The position numbers and the translations under genes are program-made. DNA of 64,000 bases from Zingiber officinale (Eukaryota > Streptophyta > Magnoliopsida > Zingiberales > Zingiberaceae). The notes under the pieces are model-generated. The model did no database searches, had not been told where the DNA came from, and was given only the letters and a program-made list of their open reading frames with translations. Of this stretch, positions 1-11,762 are shown piece by piece (the stretch's first letter is position 1; every line of letters starts with the position of its first letter). The DNA is taken from positions 40,917,645 through 40,981,644 of the forward strand of contig NC_055993.1 in the NCBI RefSeq assembly GCF_018446385.1, in the 5' to 3' direction.

Positions 1-456
1 TGTATTTAATTAATTAATAAATATATTTAATTAACCTTCACTGTTTATATATGTGAAGAAAAAATAAAAAAAATACATGTTATATACACGGTTTTTTTTA
101 TTTTCTCCACAGTGCTTCGTCAAAACGAAATATTGTTCATCATACTCTTGAATCGATTCATGAATCGATTCAAGTGCATGCATTTTTTTTAATTTATTTA
201 CTGTGCTTCATCAAAAAGCATTGTTTGCGTTTTTTTTTCTCCTCAATCGATCCATGAATCGATCGAAGAAATCTGCGCGATTCTGAATCGATTGAAATGC
301 AATTTCAATCGATTCGATTCAATTGAATCGATTGGTTAATTGGTTCAATTGATGAATAGTATTCACTGTACATCTTCTTCGCGATAGAAGGAGAAAAAAC
401 ATGAGAGTGATCTCCGCGTCGATTTTCATGCATTCAAAACTATACTCTGATACCAT
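1..456 (-). mobile_element. Internal 5' part of LTR retrotransposon H (leaves the window)
   Basis: This stretch lies just inside a minus-strand LTR (from 457) and begins with a tRNA-Met primer site at 445-455, so it should be the untranslated leader of a retroelement that continues left of the window. I see no convincing coding sequence; a 91-residue minus-strand frame over 319-594 crosses primer site and LTR and is not a gene. It is AT-rich and carries several ATCGAT-centred inverted repeats at about 149-176, 242-267 and 283-340, the same kind of palindrome found in elements B and E. Confidence 0.6.
445..455 (-). promoter_or_regulatory. Primer-binding site of element H
   Basis: On the minus strand this reads TGGTATCAGAG, the usual plant primer site complementary to the 3' end of initiator methionine tRNA. 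It sits one base from a CA-ending LTR (minus strand ...GATACAACA), the normal spacing. It fixes the direction of element H as leftward. Confidence 0.75.
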
Positions 457-733
457 TGTTGTATCTTTTTGAGAGCATGAAACAAAAATGAGACGAAAGC
501 GGTAACCACTCACAGTGATCTCCCAAAGAAATCGCAACTGAAGACGCCGGTCGACGAAGAGGCTGTCGCTGTCGGAAGCACGATTACGAGGCAACCGGAA
601 AGCACTTCAAAGTTCACGAGCCAAATCCCAACCTCTGGACGTTCTCCTTTGCTCGACCAAAACACCTCACAACTTCACTTGCTCCTCTAATCACCTTCTG
701 CTACGATCTCTTCTCTCGTCTTCTCAAAGGCTT
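457..733 (-). repeat. LTR of element H, 3' half (split by CACTA)
   Basis: On the minus strand this is the end of an LTR, finishing in ACAACA next to the primer site. The other half is at 11636-11762; the CACTA insertion separates them. Together they give an LTR of about 404 bp with TGTTG...CAACA ends, a size typical of Ty1/copia. The TATA box lies in the other half, so this part would be mainly transcribed R/U5 sequence. The outer boundary is inferred from end sequence alone, because the partner LTR is outside the window. Confidence 0.6.
731..733. repeat. CACTA target-site duplication, left copy (CTT)
   Basis: CTT directly precedes the left CACTA end; the identical CTT follows the right end at 11633-11635. 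Three-base duplications are characteristic of CACTA transposases. Confidence 0.9.
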
Positions 734-762
734 CACTATGTGAAAAACGACGTTTTACTTCG
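734..762 (+). repeat. CACTA left terminal inverted repeat
   Basis: A 29-bp terminal repeat starting CACTATGTGAAAAACG and ending TTTTACTTCG. It matches the reverse complement of 11604-11632 except for a few internal positions. Terminal CACTA is the defining signature and the likely cleavage site for the transposase. Confidence 0.93.
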
Positions 763-975
763 CCACGATTTACTTCATCAATTTAAATATATGAGGTAAA
801 AGTGTATAAGCAACTTCGCTGAAAAAACTGACGAAGTATATATAAATATAGACTTCGCATATTTAAAAACGCGGGCTTCGCTTTAAACTGAAATAAGCTA
901 TTACTTCAGAAAGTTGTTAAATACCGAAGTAGTAATGTCGTGAATAGAATTTTTAGTGTTTACTCCGAAGTAATA
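734..975. repeat. CACTA left subterminal repeat region
   Basis: Repeated ACTTCG / CGAAGT motifs on both strands, for example near 756, 810, 831, 852, 875 and 930. In En/Spm elements such subterminal arrays bind element-encoded protein. The same motif fills the right end. Confidence 0.8.
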
Positions 976-1038
976 GTACAAGAGTTAACTTTTATTTTGA
1001 GACCACTTTTATTTCCCCCCACTTTTTCGTTAACTTCC

Positions 1039-1194
1039 CTCTGCCGAAATAAGGTTGGACCTCCTCTTCCTTCCCCTTCATTTCAGTCCTCTCCGTTCCC
1101 TCTCGTTAGGGCTTCCCTCTGCCGAAATAAGGTTAGACCTCCTCTTCCTTCCCCTTCATTTCAGTCCTCTCCGTTCCCTCTCGTTAGGGCTTCC
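1039..1194 (+). repeat. 78-bp tandem duplication in the CACTA leader
   Basis: Two adjacent 78-bp units, 1039-1116 and 1117-1194, differ at one visible position (GGTTGG versus GGTTAG). A short piece of the unit recurs near 1236. The units are pyrimidine-rich with CTCTGCCGAAATAAGG at the start. The duplication lies between the subterminal repeats and the transposase gene, where promoter and 5' untranslated exon should be. Confidence 0.9.
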
Positions 1195-3131
1195 GATTTG
1201 GAGTCTTAGGCAACAGAGACGAAGGTTTCCTCATTAGGGCTTCCGAAATAAGGTTTGGCAACTTGAACTTTCTTACGCAGGGTTTAGGTTGCAAGTGTTT
1301 GAGATATACCGTATGTTTTCTTTCCTTCGATTTCTTTTTCTTATTCTTCTTCTTTTTCTCCTCCTTTATTTTGCAAAATCATGTTTTAGACGGTCTCCAA
1401 ATTGTTGTAGGTTTGGTGCTATTCTTCCAACAAAGACAAGTGTTTGGAAACTTTTTTTGCTTTTTTTTTTTCATTCGCTATGTTTACGAGGTCATTACCT
1501 AAAAGTACGCATGATTTCAAGTTAGAGTAAGACATGTGTTGTACTCTTACTCCTTCAAGTTGTCCCTCAAAATCTCAGTTCCACATGTATTAATTTTTCT
1601 TAAAAAAAAATACATGCCTCCTAATGCAAGCAAGCATAGCACCAATTGAATTTAAATATCAACTATAGAAGATGGATTGTTTTCCCATGAGATAGCAAAA
1701 ACTAATGTAACTAATGTGTGTTTTTGTTTCCTTGTTCAGACAATTTGCTAAGCAACCATCAACATTCATATACAAATCAATATTGCTGGAACACTCACCT
1801 TTATAATTTCTATTTTGTCCTTGCTCTCTCGGTGACCACTACACTCCTATTCAAATCTTGATGATGAATGACTCCTTTCTTTATATAAATGTGATCATAT
1901 ACTTTATCTTTGTCCTCTTGAAATGGATTGAAATAAAACAGAGATGCATCCAATTTCTATCTAATGCCTTGTGTTGTATACTCGATCCACACTAGGTATA
2001 ATTTGATAAAGAGTGATTACATCTCTCTATTATTTGCTACTCTCTTTGGCATAAGATAGCTTAGCATTTTCTCCACTAGGTAGATGATGATAATAACTTT
2101 TAAATACAACATTCACTAATAGTTATAGTAAATTCTCACCATCCTAACATAATTTGTCTTTGTGCTACATGTTTCATCCACTATGAAGATCCCAAATACA
2201 ACATTTCAGAATCAGACAATCTCAACTATGCTATCACTTATTGAGATTAAATGTGTAACTGCTTCATCCAGCACAAATACAACAATTTAATTTAACAATT
2301 TCTAACTATGATACCACTTAAGATAAATAATTTAATAAAATTCAAAGTAAATCTTTGGCTAAAAAAAATATGAGAGTAAAAATACAATAAAACTAAATAA
2401 AATTACTATTCACACTTTCTATAGTTACATCTCAAACCTTTCCTAACTCCTCAGGATGACAAAAAAAGTTCTAATAAAAAAACTTGTGTAAGCTCTCTGA
2501 AAATGTATCACACAACTTGTACAAATGCAACCCAGCATATCTCCTACATTCTGAAATGCTCCATCCATGAACAATTTATAACCACCATAAATTTCAAGAA
2601 ATTTGGTTACAATTGGATTAAACGAACTCAAAACTGCTTCCATCACAAATTTCAACAATCACAACAGCATGATTATGAAAAACTAACTTTAAAATCAGAA
2701 ATTAGAGGGGTTTTCTTTTACTACTATCAGGCTGAATGGTCTCCGACACTGGATTGCTGACAACCCAATAGATTCAATCTATTTAAGAGCGTTCATATGT
2801 CAAATGATTGAGTGTGCATGTTCGAAAAAAGACAAGTGTTTGGAAATTCAACTGGTGTCATGCTTTCGTTCTTTATATATCCACATATTGTACAAAATAC
2901 GCATTATTTTTCTTCATGATGAGTAGAAAATATTGACAGCTGTTGGAATGAGTATAAAATATGGAACTGTGCTCGATATGAATTTGACTACCTTTTTGCA
3001 GTCTTACTCTAACGTTTGCTTAACATATATGTAGTATCTTCAGGTTTTGATCAAAGAACACATTGAGCTAGCGGTAAATAATTTTAGCACGATAATTCTG
3101 AAGAAGTTTCTTGGGATTCTGTTGTACTATA
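1195..3131 (+). other. CACTA leader: no coding sequence recognised
   Basis: About 1.9 kb between the leader repeats and the transposase start. It holds T-rich tracts near 1320-1370 and 1450-1475 and AT-rich sequence consistent with 5' untranslated exon and intron. Small frames at 1263-1525 and 2443-2760 have biased composition and no recognisable domain, so I do not call them genes. Confidence 0.6.
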
Positions 3132-6100
3132 ATGGATAAATCCTGGATTTACTTAGATAGGAGGTCCAAAGAGTATGAGGAGGGTGTGGAACAATTCATT
3201 AGAAGTTGTTTGCAGAATCCACATATCGACCCCAATTTAATTCATTGTCCTTGTTGCAAATGTATGAATCTTAAAAAGGGAGCGGTTATGTGGATTCGGG
3301 AGCATCTTTACTTCAATGGTTTCAGTAAAAATTATTTGAATTGGATTTGGCATGGTGAGGCGGTGGAGAAGGATAGATTAAATTCGAGTGTCAACCAAGA
3401 GCCAACTGATAATTGTCATGATGATTTTGAAACTGTTAATTTGTGTGAGGCAGCGTATGATAACCATACAGAAAATCCAGAAGCATTTATGAAGTTTTTG
3501 GAGGAAGCAGAGAAGCCACTGTATAAGGGATGCAAACGTTACACAAAGTTGAGTGCACTTGTAAAACTATACAATACCAAAGCAAGGCATGGGATGAGTG
3601 ATGCTCTATTTTCAGATCTACTAGCAGATTTTGGGGACATGCTGCCAGATAACCACAATCTGCCATCGTCAATTTATGAAGCAAAGAAGACGTTGAGTTG
3701 TTTGGCTTTGAGTCATGAAAAGATTCATGCTTGTTCCAATGATTGCATCCTTTATAGGAAACAATATAAAGACTGCGTAAGCTGCCCGAAATGTGGCTTA
3801 TCAAGATGGAAGCTAACCAAGAAAAATGTCGAGAAGAAAGGTGTTCCTGCCAAAGTGGTTTGGTATTTCCCTCCCATACTAAGATTTAAGCGCATGTTTA
3901 AATCTTTAGAAACTTCCAGAAATTTAACATGGCATGCAGATAGCACAAGAGTTGTTGGTCAGTTACGCCATCCAGTTGATTCACCGTCATGGAAATTGAT
4001 GGATCATATGTGGCCCGACTTTGGAAGTGAGGCAAGAAATATTCGCCTGGCACTTGCAGCCGATGGAATTAATCCTCATAGCAATCTTAGTAGTCGCTAC
4101 AGTTGCTGGCCAATCATGCTGGCCACATATAATTTGCCTCCAGACATGTGCATGAAAAGGAAATTCATCATGCTAACAATGCTCATTTCAGGGCCGAAAC
4201 AGCCTGGAAACGATATCGACGTCTACCTTGAGGTTCTGGTTGATGATTTGCAGCTCTTGTGGGAAGGAGTTGATGGAGTCTATGATGCTTATCGAAGGGA
4301 GGTTTTCACTCTTAAAGCAGTTCTTTTATGGACCATCAACGACTTTCCTGCATATGGTAACCTTAGTGGATGTACTACACATGGTTATTACGCATGCCCA
4401 ATATATGGTGAGGATACTTATGCAAAGCACTTACCAAATGGGAAGAAAATGTCATTTGCTGGGCATAGACGATTCCTACCACGATTTCATCCATATCGGA
4501 GGCAAATAAAGGAGTTTAATGGCATGGAGGAACTTGGTGAAGCAGGTAGGCCATTATCTGGAATTAAGTTGTTTGACAAGCTTTCAGACATAACATGTGA
4601 GTTTGGAAAGAAAACAAGTGTGAAGGGGAAAATAAGGAAAAAAGCAAAGGAGAATATTGTGGAAGACATTGAAGAAGAAAAGTATGTTGGAGCTACAAAT
4701 TTCAGTAAATGTTGGAAGAAGAAGTCAATTTTTTTCAATCTTCCATACTGGAAATACCTACATGTTAGGCATTGTCTCGATGTTATGCACATTGAGAAAA
4801 ATGTTTTCGAGTCTCTGATTAATACTTTGATGAACATCAAGGGAAAAACCAAGGACAATGTGGCAGCTAGGTTGGACATGGTTCAGATGGGAATTAGGCC
4901 TCAATTGGCTCCTAAAATTGGTGAGAAAAGAACATATCTACCTCCTGCAGCATGCTCATTCACAAAAAATGAGAGATTACAAGTATGTAGGTCATTAATG
5001 GATATAAAAGTTCCGGAAGGTTTCTCATCAAACATGAAGAATCTTGTCTGCATGGATGAGATGAAGCTGAGTAGCTTGAAATCACATGATTCTCATGTTA
5101 TAATGCAGCACTTCCTGCCAATAGTCATACGTAATTCTCTGCCAAAATATGTTAGATATGTTGTCATAAGATTATGCTTCTTCTTCAAAGATATTTGTTG
5201 CAAGATTATCGATGTAGCCAAGTTAGATAAGCTGCAATCTGACTTGATTGTTACACTCTGCTTATTGGAGCAGTATTTCCCCCCTTCTTTCTTCGATATC
5301 ATGCTCCACTTAACAGTTCATCTTGTTCGTGAAGTCCAATTATGTGGACCAGTCTACTTCAGATGGATGTACCCATTTGAAAGATGCATGAAGGTGTTGA
5401 AAAGTTACGTAGGCAGTCGAAAATATCCGGAAGGTTGCATTGTTCGGAGATATGCAGCAGAAGAAGCAGTTGAATTTTGTTCAGAATATCTCAATGACCT
5501 TGATCCTGTTGGGGTCCCTAAATCACTACGTGACCCAAACGCAAGCATTCCTGGATTCTCAGCAAGCAATTCATCAATCATCGTCCAACAAATTGATCTC
5601 CAACAAGCACACTTGACTGTTCTAGAAAATACAGAAGAAATATCTCCATACATTATGTAAGTGTACTGCATAACTAATAATTATATGTACTTGGCAGTCC
5701 ATATGTATTCATGAAAATAAAACTTTAGAAGTAAAATTCTTCAGTGAACACAAATCCTTCTTGAAGACAATGTTTTCCAAGAAACAGAAAGATGCAAGGT
5801 GGATACAAGATGCTCATAATAGGAGGTTCATTGACTGGTTTCGTGCAAAGGTGATGTAGAAGATGCTAACATACAATATTTGTTAATCATTATTTTGATC
5901 ACACTAATTAATAGGAATGCATGTCAGGTGGCTGCTGAAATCGATAGTTGCAATGGTGGAATGACATCGTCATTGAGATGGCTGGCCCATGGACCACGTG
6001 TGCGAGTCTTAAAGTGTGATAGCTATGTCATAAATGGCAATTTATACCAAACAAAAGAGCGGGATGATGAGAAAGTTTGTCAAAACAGTGGTGTTTCTCT

Positions 6101-6308
6101 ACTTGCCAACACGATGCTTGTTTGTAGTGCCAAAGATAAGAATCCCGTGTTAGAGAATGTGACTTTTTATGGAGTTATTGAAGAGATATGGGAACTAGAC
6201 TATCATCAATTTCAAGTTCCTCTTTTCAAGTGCGCATGGGTATCAAATGACAAAGGAATACAATACAATGATGAATGTGGCTTCACCTTAGTTAATCTGA
6301 ATAAATGA
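3132..6308 (+). CDS. TNP2-type CACTA transposase, with premature stop
   Basis: Catalytic transposase expected to bind and cut the CACTA ends in the nucleus. I place the start at 3132 (MDKSWIYLDR), because this opening is typical of the family's N-terminal transposase-associated domain; an upstream in-frame ATG at 3111 only adds seven residues. Exons inferred from GT/AG: 3132-5656, 5745-5850, 5928 onward. Domains in order: zinc-finger-like transposase-associated domain (about residues 1-85, HCPCCKC), the Transposase_21 core (about 180-410, with DFPAYGNLSG and FAGHRRFLP), a DUF4218-like region (about 600-740, with LDVMHIEKNV) and, in exon 3, DUF4216. TGA at 6306-6308 stops translation inside DUF4216; downstream codons in the same frame (to about 6530) still read as family sequence (DEFVLASQ, VFYVVDPL). 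Whether this truncated form is active is unknown. Confidence 0.9.
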
Positions 6309-6738
6309 GGCCACCAGAAGGATGAATTTGTACTTGCAAGTCAAGTTAGACAAGTATTTTATGTTGTTGACCCACTGAACAAAGGGTGGTCAATAGTGCT
6401 TCAAGTTCCAAATAGATGTTACGAGGGAGAAGAGGATCTTTGGACCATAATTCCCGAAGCTCGACCAATTGATAATGTTGATATTCATTGTATTTCTACA
6501 CATGAAGGATACTTTAGATCTTCTAAAGAGGGTTTCTTTGTAACAAACAAGAAAAAAATGATGTTTTCCACTTTTATGTCATCTGCATTAATATTTATTG
6601 TTTTTACTAGTATTATTTTTACTTGTTTGTATGTGTTAAGTTATTATTTGTATCACGTCTTCTTTTATTATATTGTCACTGCAGACTTTATATACCGTTA
6701 TCTCATCATTTATTTTCCTATATGCAAGGAAAAGAACA

Positions 6739-9700
6739 ATGCGTCCTAAAAAACAGCGAAAAATAACAAAATATGATGAGCCACGTGTAGTTGAGGACAC
6801 CGAACTACACCAAGATGCTGATGGGTTAGCAGCTGCAGAGATACGAGGAGAGACTGAAATAGAAGAACCTCCTATTACTGGGCAGAAGAAGACTCGGGGG
6901 CCTACATCAATGTGCAGACTTATTGCTGCTGCAAGATGGGGAAAAAAGTCGACGATTGAATATGATGACATAGGACGACCTGTGTACAATGAAAATGGGA
7001 AGGCACTACAATCTTTCACAGGCTCTGTTGTTAGATCCATGGTGCCTATTAACATAAAGTCATGGCCCACTGTTCCAGAGAACATGAAACAGAAAGTGTG
7101 GGAAGAAATATCGGTGAGTATAATCCAATAATACACTTCCTTATGAGATTGCTTATGTTTTTTTTTCATTGTGATTTTTTCAATATACAAACTGATAGCA
7201 ATTACTGCTGTGTGTTACAGAATGTCTTCGACTTAGCACCTCAAAGCGAGGCGGTAGTGATGAGTTCAGCAGGCCAGAAATGGAGAGATTTCAAAAACAA
7301 ACTCAACAGTAGGTTTGTCTGGCCATATAGAGATAATCCTGAAAAACTGAGGTCACCACCGGAGCAGTATCAGATCCCATCTGCAATTTGGAAAGCTTTT
7401 GTTGATGAGAGGCTACATCCATCTTGGGAGGTACTTGATGATATTATCATGTTATATTTAAATTATTATATGCACCAAGATTTAAAACATTTAGGGCATT
7501 TAATTAACAAAATGAAGTTCTGTATATAATAAGTTCATGTACAGCAGGAATATATATAATAAGTTCATCATACTCCATCCTATTGTTTTTAATATTCTAG
7601 CCATTCTTCTAAAAATTTACTTTTTTTTACGTGACATAGGTCACTCATGAAAAACAAAAGGAATGGGCGAGCAATTGCAAGTATCATCACAAAATGTCTC
7701 GCAAGGGATACATTGGATTGGAGACTGAATTGGTAATCCATGGAACATTATATTATCCTTTTCATGTAGTACGTCATGTTTTAAATGATCGTTTTTTGGA
7801 ATTGTAGAGGCAGAGAAAAATATTCAGGGAGGATGAGGAAGTTGATAGGTCATTCCTTTGGCGTAAGGCCCGCGAAGACAAATCCGGAAACATCACAAAT
7901 ACAGAGACTGCTGAAGTTGCTGAAAAAATTGTATTATTTTAGTTTTATTTCAAGTTCATTCATAATAAGTGAAAAAAGTGTCTTCATTGGATATTTAATG
8001 TTACCTCCATATTTGTAGGACGATTTGTTGGACAAAAAAAAGAGGGGAGAGTTCATATCTTCTAGAAGCAATGACGTATTAACTACTGCATTAGGGAGCC
8101 AAGAACCTTACGGAAGGGTTAGAGGTGTAGGGGGATTTGTGAAGCCCCAAGTCTACTTCAAAACTCCAAGGAAGAAGAGGGAGTTGGTGTCAAAGGCTTT
8201 GGCTGAAAACTTCAAAGAGCAAGCGGAGGAAACAAAGATTTTGAAAGCTGAAGTTGAAAAACTGAAGGCTCTTCTTGCTCGATTTATGCCAGAAACAAGT
8301 GATCGAGTTTTTGAACGTGTAGCATCTAACAAGTCATCGCACATGGCAGTTCAAATATTGGAAGATGATGTTGAAGTTTTTGAATGCGACAATTCATTCA
8401 ATCAGGTTTTGTATTATATTTGGTACATTAAATTTGTTTCCTAGCTTCAGATATTAAAAGATAATATCTTATTGTTCAGGGGAAAAATATCATTTGGCTA
8501 TGAAGAATAAGGGGAATGTGGTGACATATGGCACGATAGTATCCGACGGAGGCCCAAATGTAATGCTGCACAACGCTCCACTTGGGGAAGGCAACTTAAA
8601 GGTGTCTGTTGATGTTGTTTTACAGGAGGAAGCAGAGCTTCCAATTCCACTTAAGTCAGGACCAACAGTAATGGTAGATGCTGTTGGAACTGTGGTTGGC
8701 TGGCCAAAAGAATTGGTGATATTTCCGACGACAAAGGTATTTTCAGTTCACTTTTCTGTTGCTTTAGTTATATATTTTGCTACAATTATTTAAAATTACA
8801 GAAAAAGGAGAAACCTGCACCACCATTTGCTATTTTGGAGGTTCCTGATGAGAAAAATAAATTCAAGGAAGTTGAAAGTGCTCTACCAATGCCATGCAAG
8901 TTTTTGTATTCTTTTGTTGTTAGACTGATGACTGAGGAGGAGACCATTCCTATCGAATTTGATGAAGCCATGTTTGGACGTAATGTGAGTACATCGTTGT
9001 TGAGAGAGGATATCATGCGCTGTATGGAAATGAGAGAGATAGGGTCCAGGCAAATTTTGGTTTACATGGGGTAAGTTATGTCTTATATACAATTCTTCTC
9101 TTTGCATGAGTTCATGTCTTAAGTAACCATGTTTTTTATTACTTGAATGCAGTTACTTGTACAAGTACTTGAAGGAAACAAACTTGTACAAGTACTTGAA
9201 GGAAACAAACAGGGCTGAGTATGTGTCGTTTGTGGATCCCAACAAAATACCAGCCGCTCAAGATGGCAGTACCTCTTCACAACACATTGCTAATCAGTTG
9301 AAAGCATCAAACGGAGACAGCATATGCCTTATCCCATACAACACTGGGTATATTTTTAATCCCTGCTCAATTCCTAATACATAGTAGCTTAGCTATATAT
9401 TGACAATCGTGCAGGAACCACTGGATCTTGACCGTTATAAACGAGGGCAAAGATACAATTTATTTGTTGGACTCAATGGGTAATAGGAACCGAGATAACG
9501 CTTGGAAAACTATAGTGTGCAAGTATGTTTTAGATTATGTAGATTATGAATAGATTGATTAGCAAATATGAAATGAAATAAGTTCTATTTTTACAATGTA
9601 GTGGAGTGAGGACGTACCTTTGTATGAGGGGTAATCCAAAACGACCAACTTTCAAACAGTTGACGGTATGTCTTATTGAAAACATGCATTCCTGGTTCTT

Positions 9701-10924
9701 ATATATTTGGTTTTTCACTTTGCATTAACTTTGATTCATTAGGGTAATCTCAAACAACAAGGTTGTGTTGAATGTGGATACTGTGTCATGCGGTACATGA
9801 AGGAGATTGTTGAATGTGAGGATCTACAGTTGGAGAGGAAGGTGTGTGAATTTCTTCCATTTTGAACAGGAATGCACATACTGAATCAAATCGTTAACGC
9901 CCTGCTACTGCTTTCTTCTCATGCTTTGATATGGCTTCTTTCCTTCTTTTTTTTCCTCGCCCTTAGATGACACTCTGTTTATGGTTTTATACAAAACTGT
10001 GTTATGCATAGTTCTATTAGAAGCTGGGGGAAATTAGTAACTGATTTGGGCATGGTTACCTTATAGACCTAATAAACTATTAAATTTCTGCTTGCCGATG
10101 ATTGAGAATATAGAAGGCTGTCAAGGAACAACTATAATACTCTTGCTATTAGCACTAATGCTATAAAATGCTTTTAATTAATACTAGTCATTTGCTAATA
10201 ACAATGACAAAACCTTTCTAGACACGTGCTTAGTTTAAATCAAATCCAATAGAACCTTAGGCATCAAAATATAAATTGTATTATGAGTTGAAATTTAGAT
10301 GTTTTAAGATGAGAGACAAGGGATCATAAGTCATACCTCGATATTGAATATTATTTATGACCAAGGTGGGTAGAATACTGACATCTCCACGAGAACCATG
10401 CCCAAGCTACCATAAGAAAATGTTCAGCATATCAGCTAGGCTACTTGAAAGATCCAGTTATCTGTCCACACCGCTAATTCAGTACTTTCGTGTTGTGTGA
10501 TTATTGAGCAAGTCTCATTGTACAATTTTTTTGCTTTTTTGTCATAGTGCATGTGAAATTGAGAATGCAATACATTAATTTAACTGAGCATCTAATCACC
10601 ATGCGATTGGAACTACTAAAACTTAAGGTTCAAAAAACTGTTGGATCATTTTTATTGCACATTTGATGAAATGTTATTGTTACTATAAGAGTGCATATAA
10701 CAATACATATTTATTTGTCTTATCATGCTTTTGTTAATTTAATTCATGATTTTTTTGTCAACTTACTGTGTTTTGATTTAGTGTTTTCAGTTACAAAACA
10801 CAACATGATGGTTCTTTCTAAATTGCAGTTTGCAGGTTGTGTGAAGAACCAGTACTATACGCAGACACAATATGATGACGTGAGAATCGAATGGAGTGAA
10901 TTTGTGTACTCGTATTTGAAGTGA
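6739..10924 (+). CDS. CACTA second gene: plant transposase domain plus Ulp1 protease, frameshifted
   Basis: Twelve exons can be built from GT/AG signals: 6739-7113, 7221-7430, 7640-7732, 7808-7930, 8019-8405, 8480-8736, 8802-9070, 9153-9347, 9415-9522, 9602-9665, 9743-9841, 10829-10924. The first five encode a plant-transposase (Ptta/En/Spm, Transposase_24-like) domain and a coiled coil (about 8215-8290). Exons 8-11 encode a Ulp1-type cysteine protease: His in NHWILTV (exon 9), Asp in YLLDSM, Gln and Cys in KQQGCVECGYCVMRYM (exon 11). Ulp1 proteases cut SUMO; the role in transposons is unclear. Exon 6 is open only in a frame that does not fit exon 5: the acceptor is followed by GGG then AAAAA, and one extra G would restore the usual GEKYHLA-like reading. 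I infer a 1-bp deletion near 8480. Stop TGA at 10922. Confidence 0.8.
9157..9210 (+). repeat. 27-bp in-frame tandem duplication in the Ulp1 gene
   Basis: Two identical 27-bp units (9157-9183, 9184-9210) encode LYKYLKETN twice in a row, just upstream of the protease core. The frame is kept. The second copy is probably an insertion peculiar to this element. Confidence 0.95.
9842..10828 (+). other. Last large intron of the CACTA second gene
   Basis: About 1 kb of AT-rich sequence between the catalytic-Cys exon and the final exon, with GTGTGT at the donor and TTGCAG at the acceptor. I see no nested gene. Confidence 0.7.
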
Positions 10925-11632
10925 ATTGCAAGTTGTGTGAATGAACCAGTACATATTTTTGGCTTTTTATAGCTTATTTTGATCATATTTAGGGAGATTT
11001 GTTTTGTATAAACATATGCTGAAATCATGACTTATTTTGATCAAGGCTTATGAAGTTACCTTTTGTGATGCTCAAAATTACTGAAGTCTAAAAATAATGA
11101 AGTAAAAAGAGAAAAAATACTTCACTTTATTCATAAAATCCGAAGTAAAATCTACTTATAACTTCGAAGCAATATAATTTGTTGCTGTAAAATAGTATCA
11201 ACTACTTCGGTTATTACCAAAAATTTCGAAGTAGTATCTATCTATTACTTCGATCCAGAATGAAGCTAAATGTAATTTAATCGATAATTACTTCAGGAAT
11301 TAACGATATATGACGAAGTAAAAGTAATCCATTTACTTCATTTTTAACCGAAGTTAAAGTAGGTATATTACTTCACAACAAATACTAAACGATGAAGTCG
11401 AAAAGGATTAATTACTTCGGTGTTTTTAAAAACCGACGAAGTTATATGCACTTTTTACTTCGTAATATGTCCGAACCCGACACTCAATACGACTTCGTTT
11501 TTTCTGGGCCTACGACTTCGAAGTTTATCCGAAGTAAAATGAATCTTTTTACCACACGCGTGTCTACTTTGGTAAAAACAGGTCTTTTACTTCAGGTAAT
11601 CAACGAAGTAAAAAGCCGTTTTTCACATAGTG
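10925..11632. repeat. CACTA 3' region and right subterminal repeats
   Basis: After the last stop codon, the region from about 11085 to the right end is dense in GAAGTAAAA, ACTTCG and CGAAGT motifs on both strands, mirroring the left end but longer. The final 29 bp (11604-11632) form the right terminal inverted repeat. Confidence 0.85.
11604..11632 (-). repeat. CACTA right terminal inverted repeat
   Basis: Reverse complement begins CACTATGTGAAAAACG, pairing with 734-762. It is followed by the target duplication CTT at 11633-11635. Confidence 0.93.
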
Positions 11633-11635
11633 CTT

Positions 11636-11762
11636 GGACGGATCTTTATAAGAAGACTAAGGAAGACGAAGGGGCAAGGACGCCCCTTCGTCTCCTTGGC
11701 GTTTGTAGGAAAGAGAGAAACGAAGGGAAACCGTGCCCATTCGTCTCCAATAACGTCCAACA
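11636..11762 (-). repeat. LTR of element H, promoter half
   Basis: On the minus strand it starts TGTTGGACG at 11762 and runs to the CACTA insertion point. It contains a TATAAAG box (11644-11650, minus strand). Just upstream on that strand is an 11-bp perfect inverted repeat with 6-nt loop (11665-11675 / 11682-11692, arm GACGAAGGGGC), and further upstream an imperfect dyad at about 11713-11742. CACTA entered about 12 bp downstream of the TATA box, near the expected transcription start. Confidence 0.6.
11644..11650 (-). promoter_or_regulatory. TATA box of element H LTR
   Basis: TATAAAG on the minus strand, within the upstream half of the split LTR and next to a perfect inverted repeat. Confidence 0.6.

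Larger units (their letters stand above)
734..11632 (+). mobile_element. Complete CACTA (En/Spm) DNA transposon
   Basis: The element begins CACTATGTGAAAAACG and ends in the inverted match CGTTTTTCACATAGTG. The 29-bp terminal inverted repeats differ at very few positions. It is flanked by the 3-bp direct repeat CTT (731-733, 11633-11635), the target duplication expected for CACTA elements. Inside both ends are many copies of a CGAAGTAAAA-like subterminal motif. It encodes a TNP2-type transposase (3132-6308) and a second multi-exon gene with a plant-transposase domain and a C-terminal Ulp1 cysteine protease (6739-10924), both left to right. Length is 10.9 kb. The clean ends suggest fairly recent movement, although both genes carry a disabling lesion. 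It is inserted in the LTR of element H. Confidence 0.95.

Noticed and set aside
1263..1525. 79-codon and 78-codon frames after the CACTA leader repeats
   Set aside because: Phe/Leu-rich translation of T-rich tracts; overlapping in two frames, no family match.
6396..6749. Separate 117-codon gene
   Set aside because: It is the continuation of the TNP2 frame past the stop at 6306, followed by intron-like sequence.
11665..11692. Rho-independent-like terminator hairpin
   Set aside because: Such terminators are bacterial; here it is a dyad upstream of a plant LTR TATA box.
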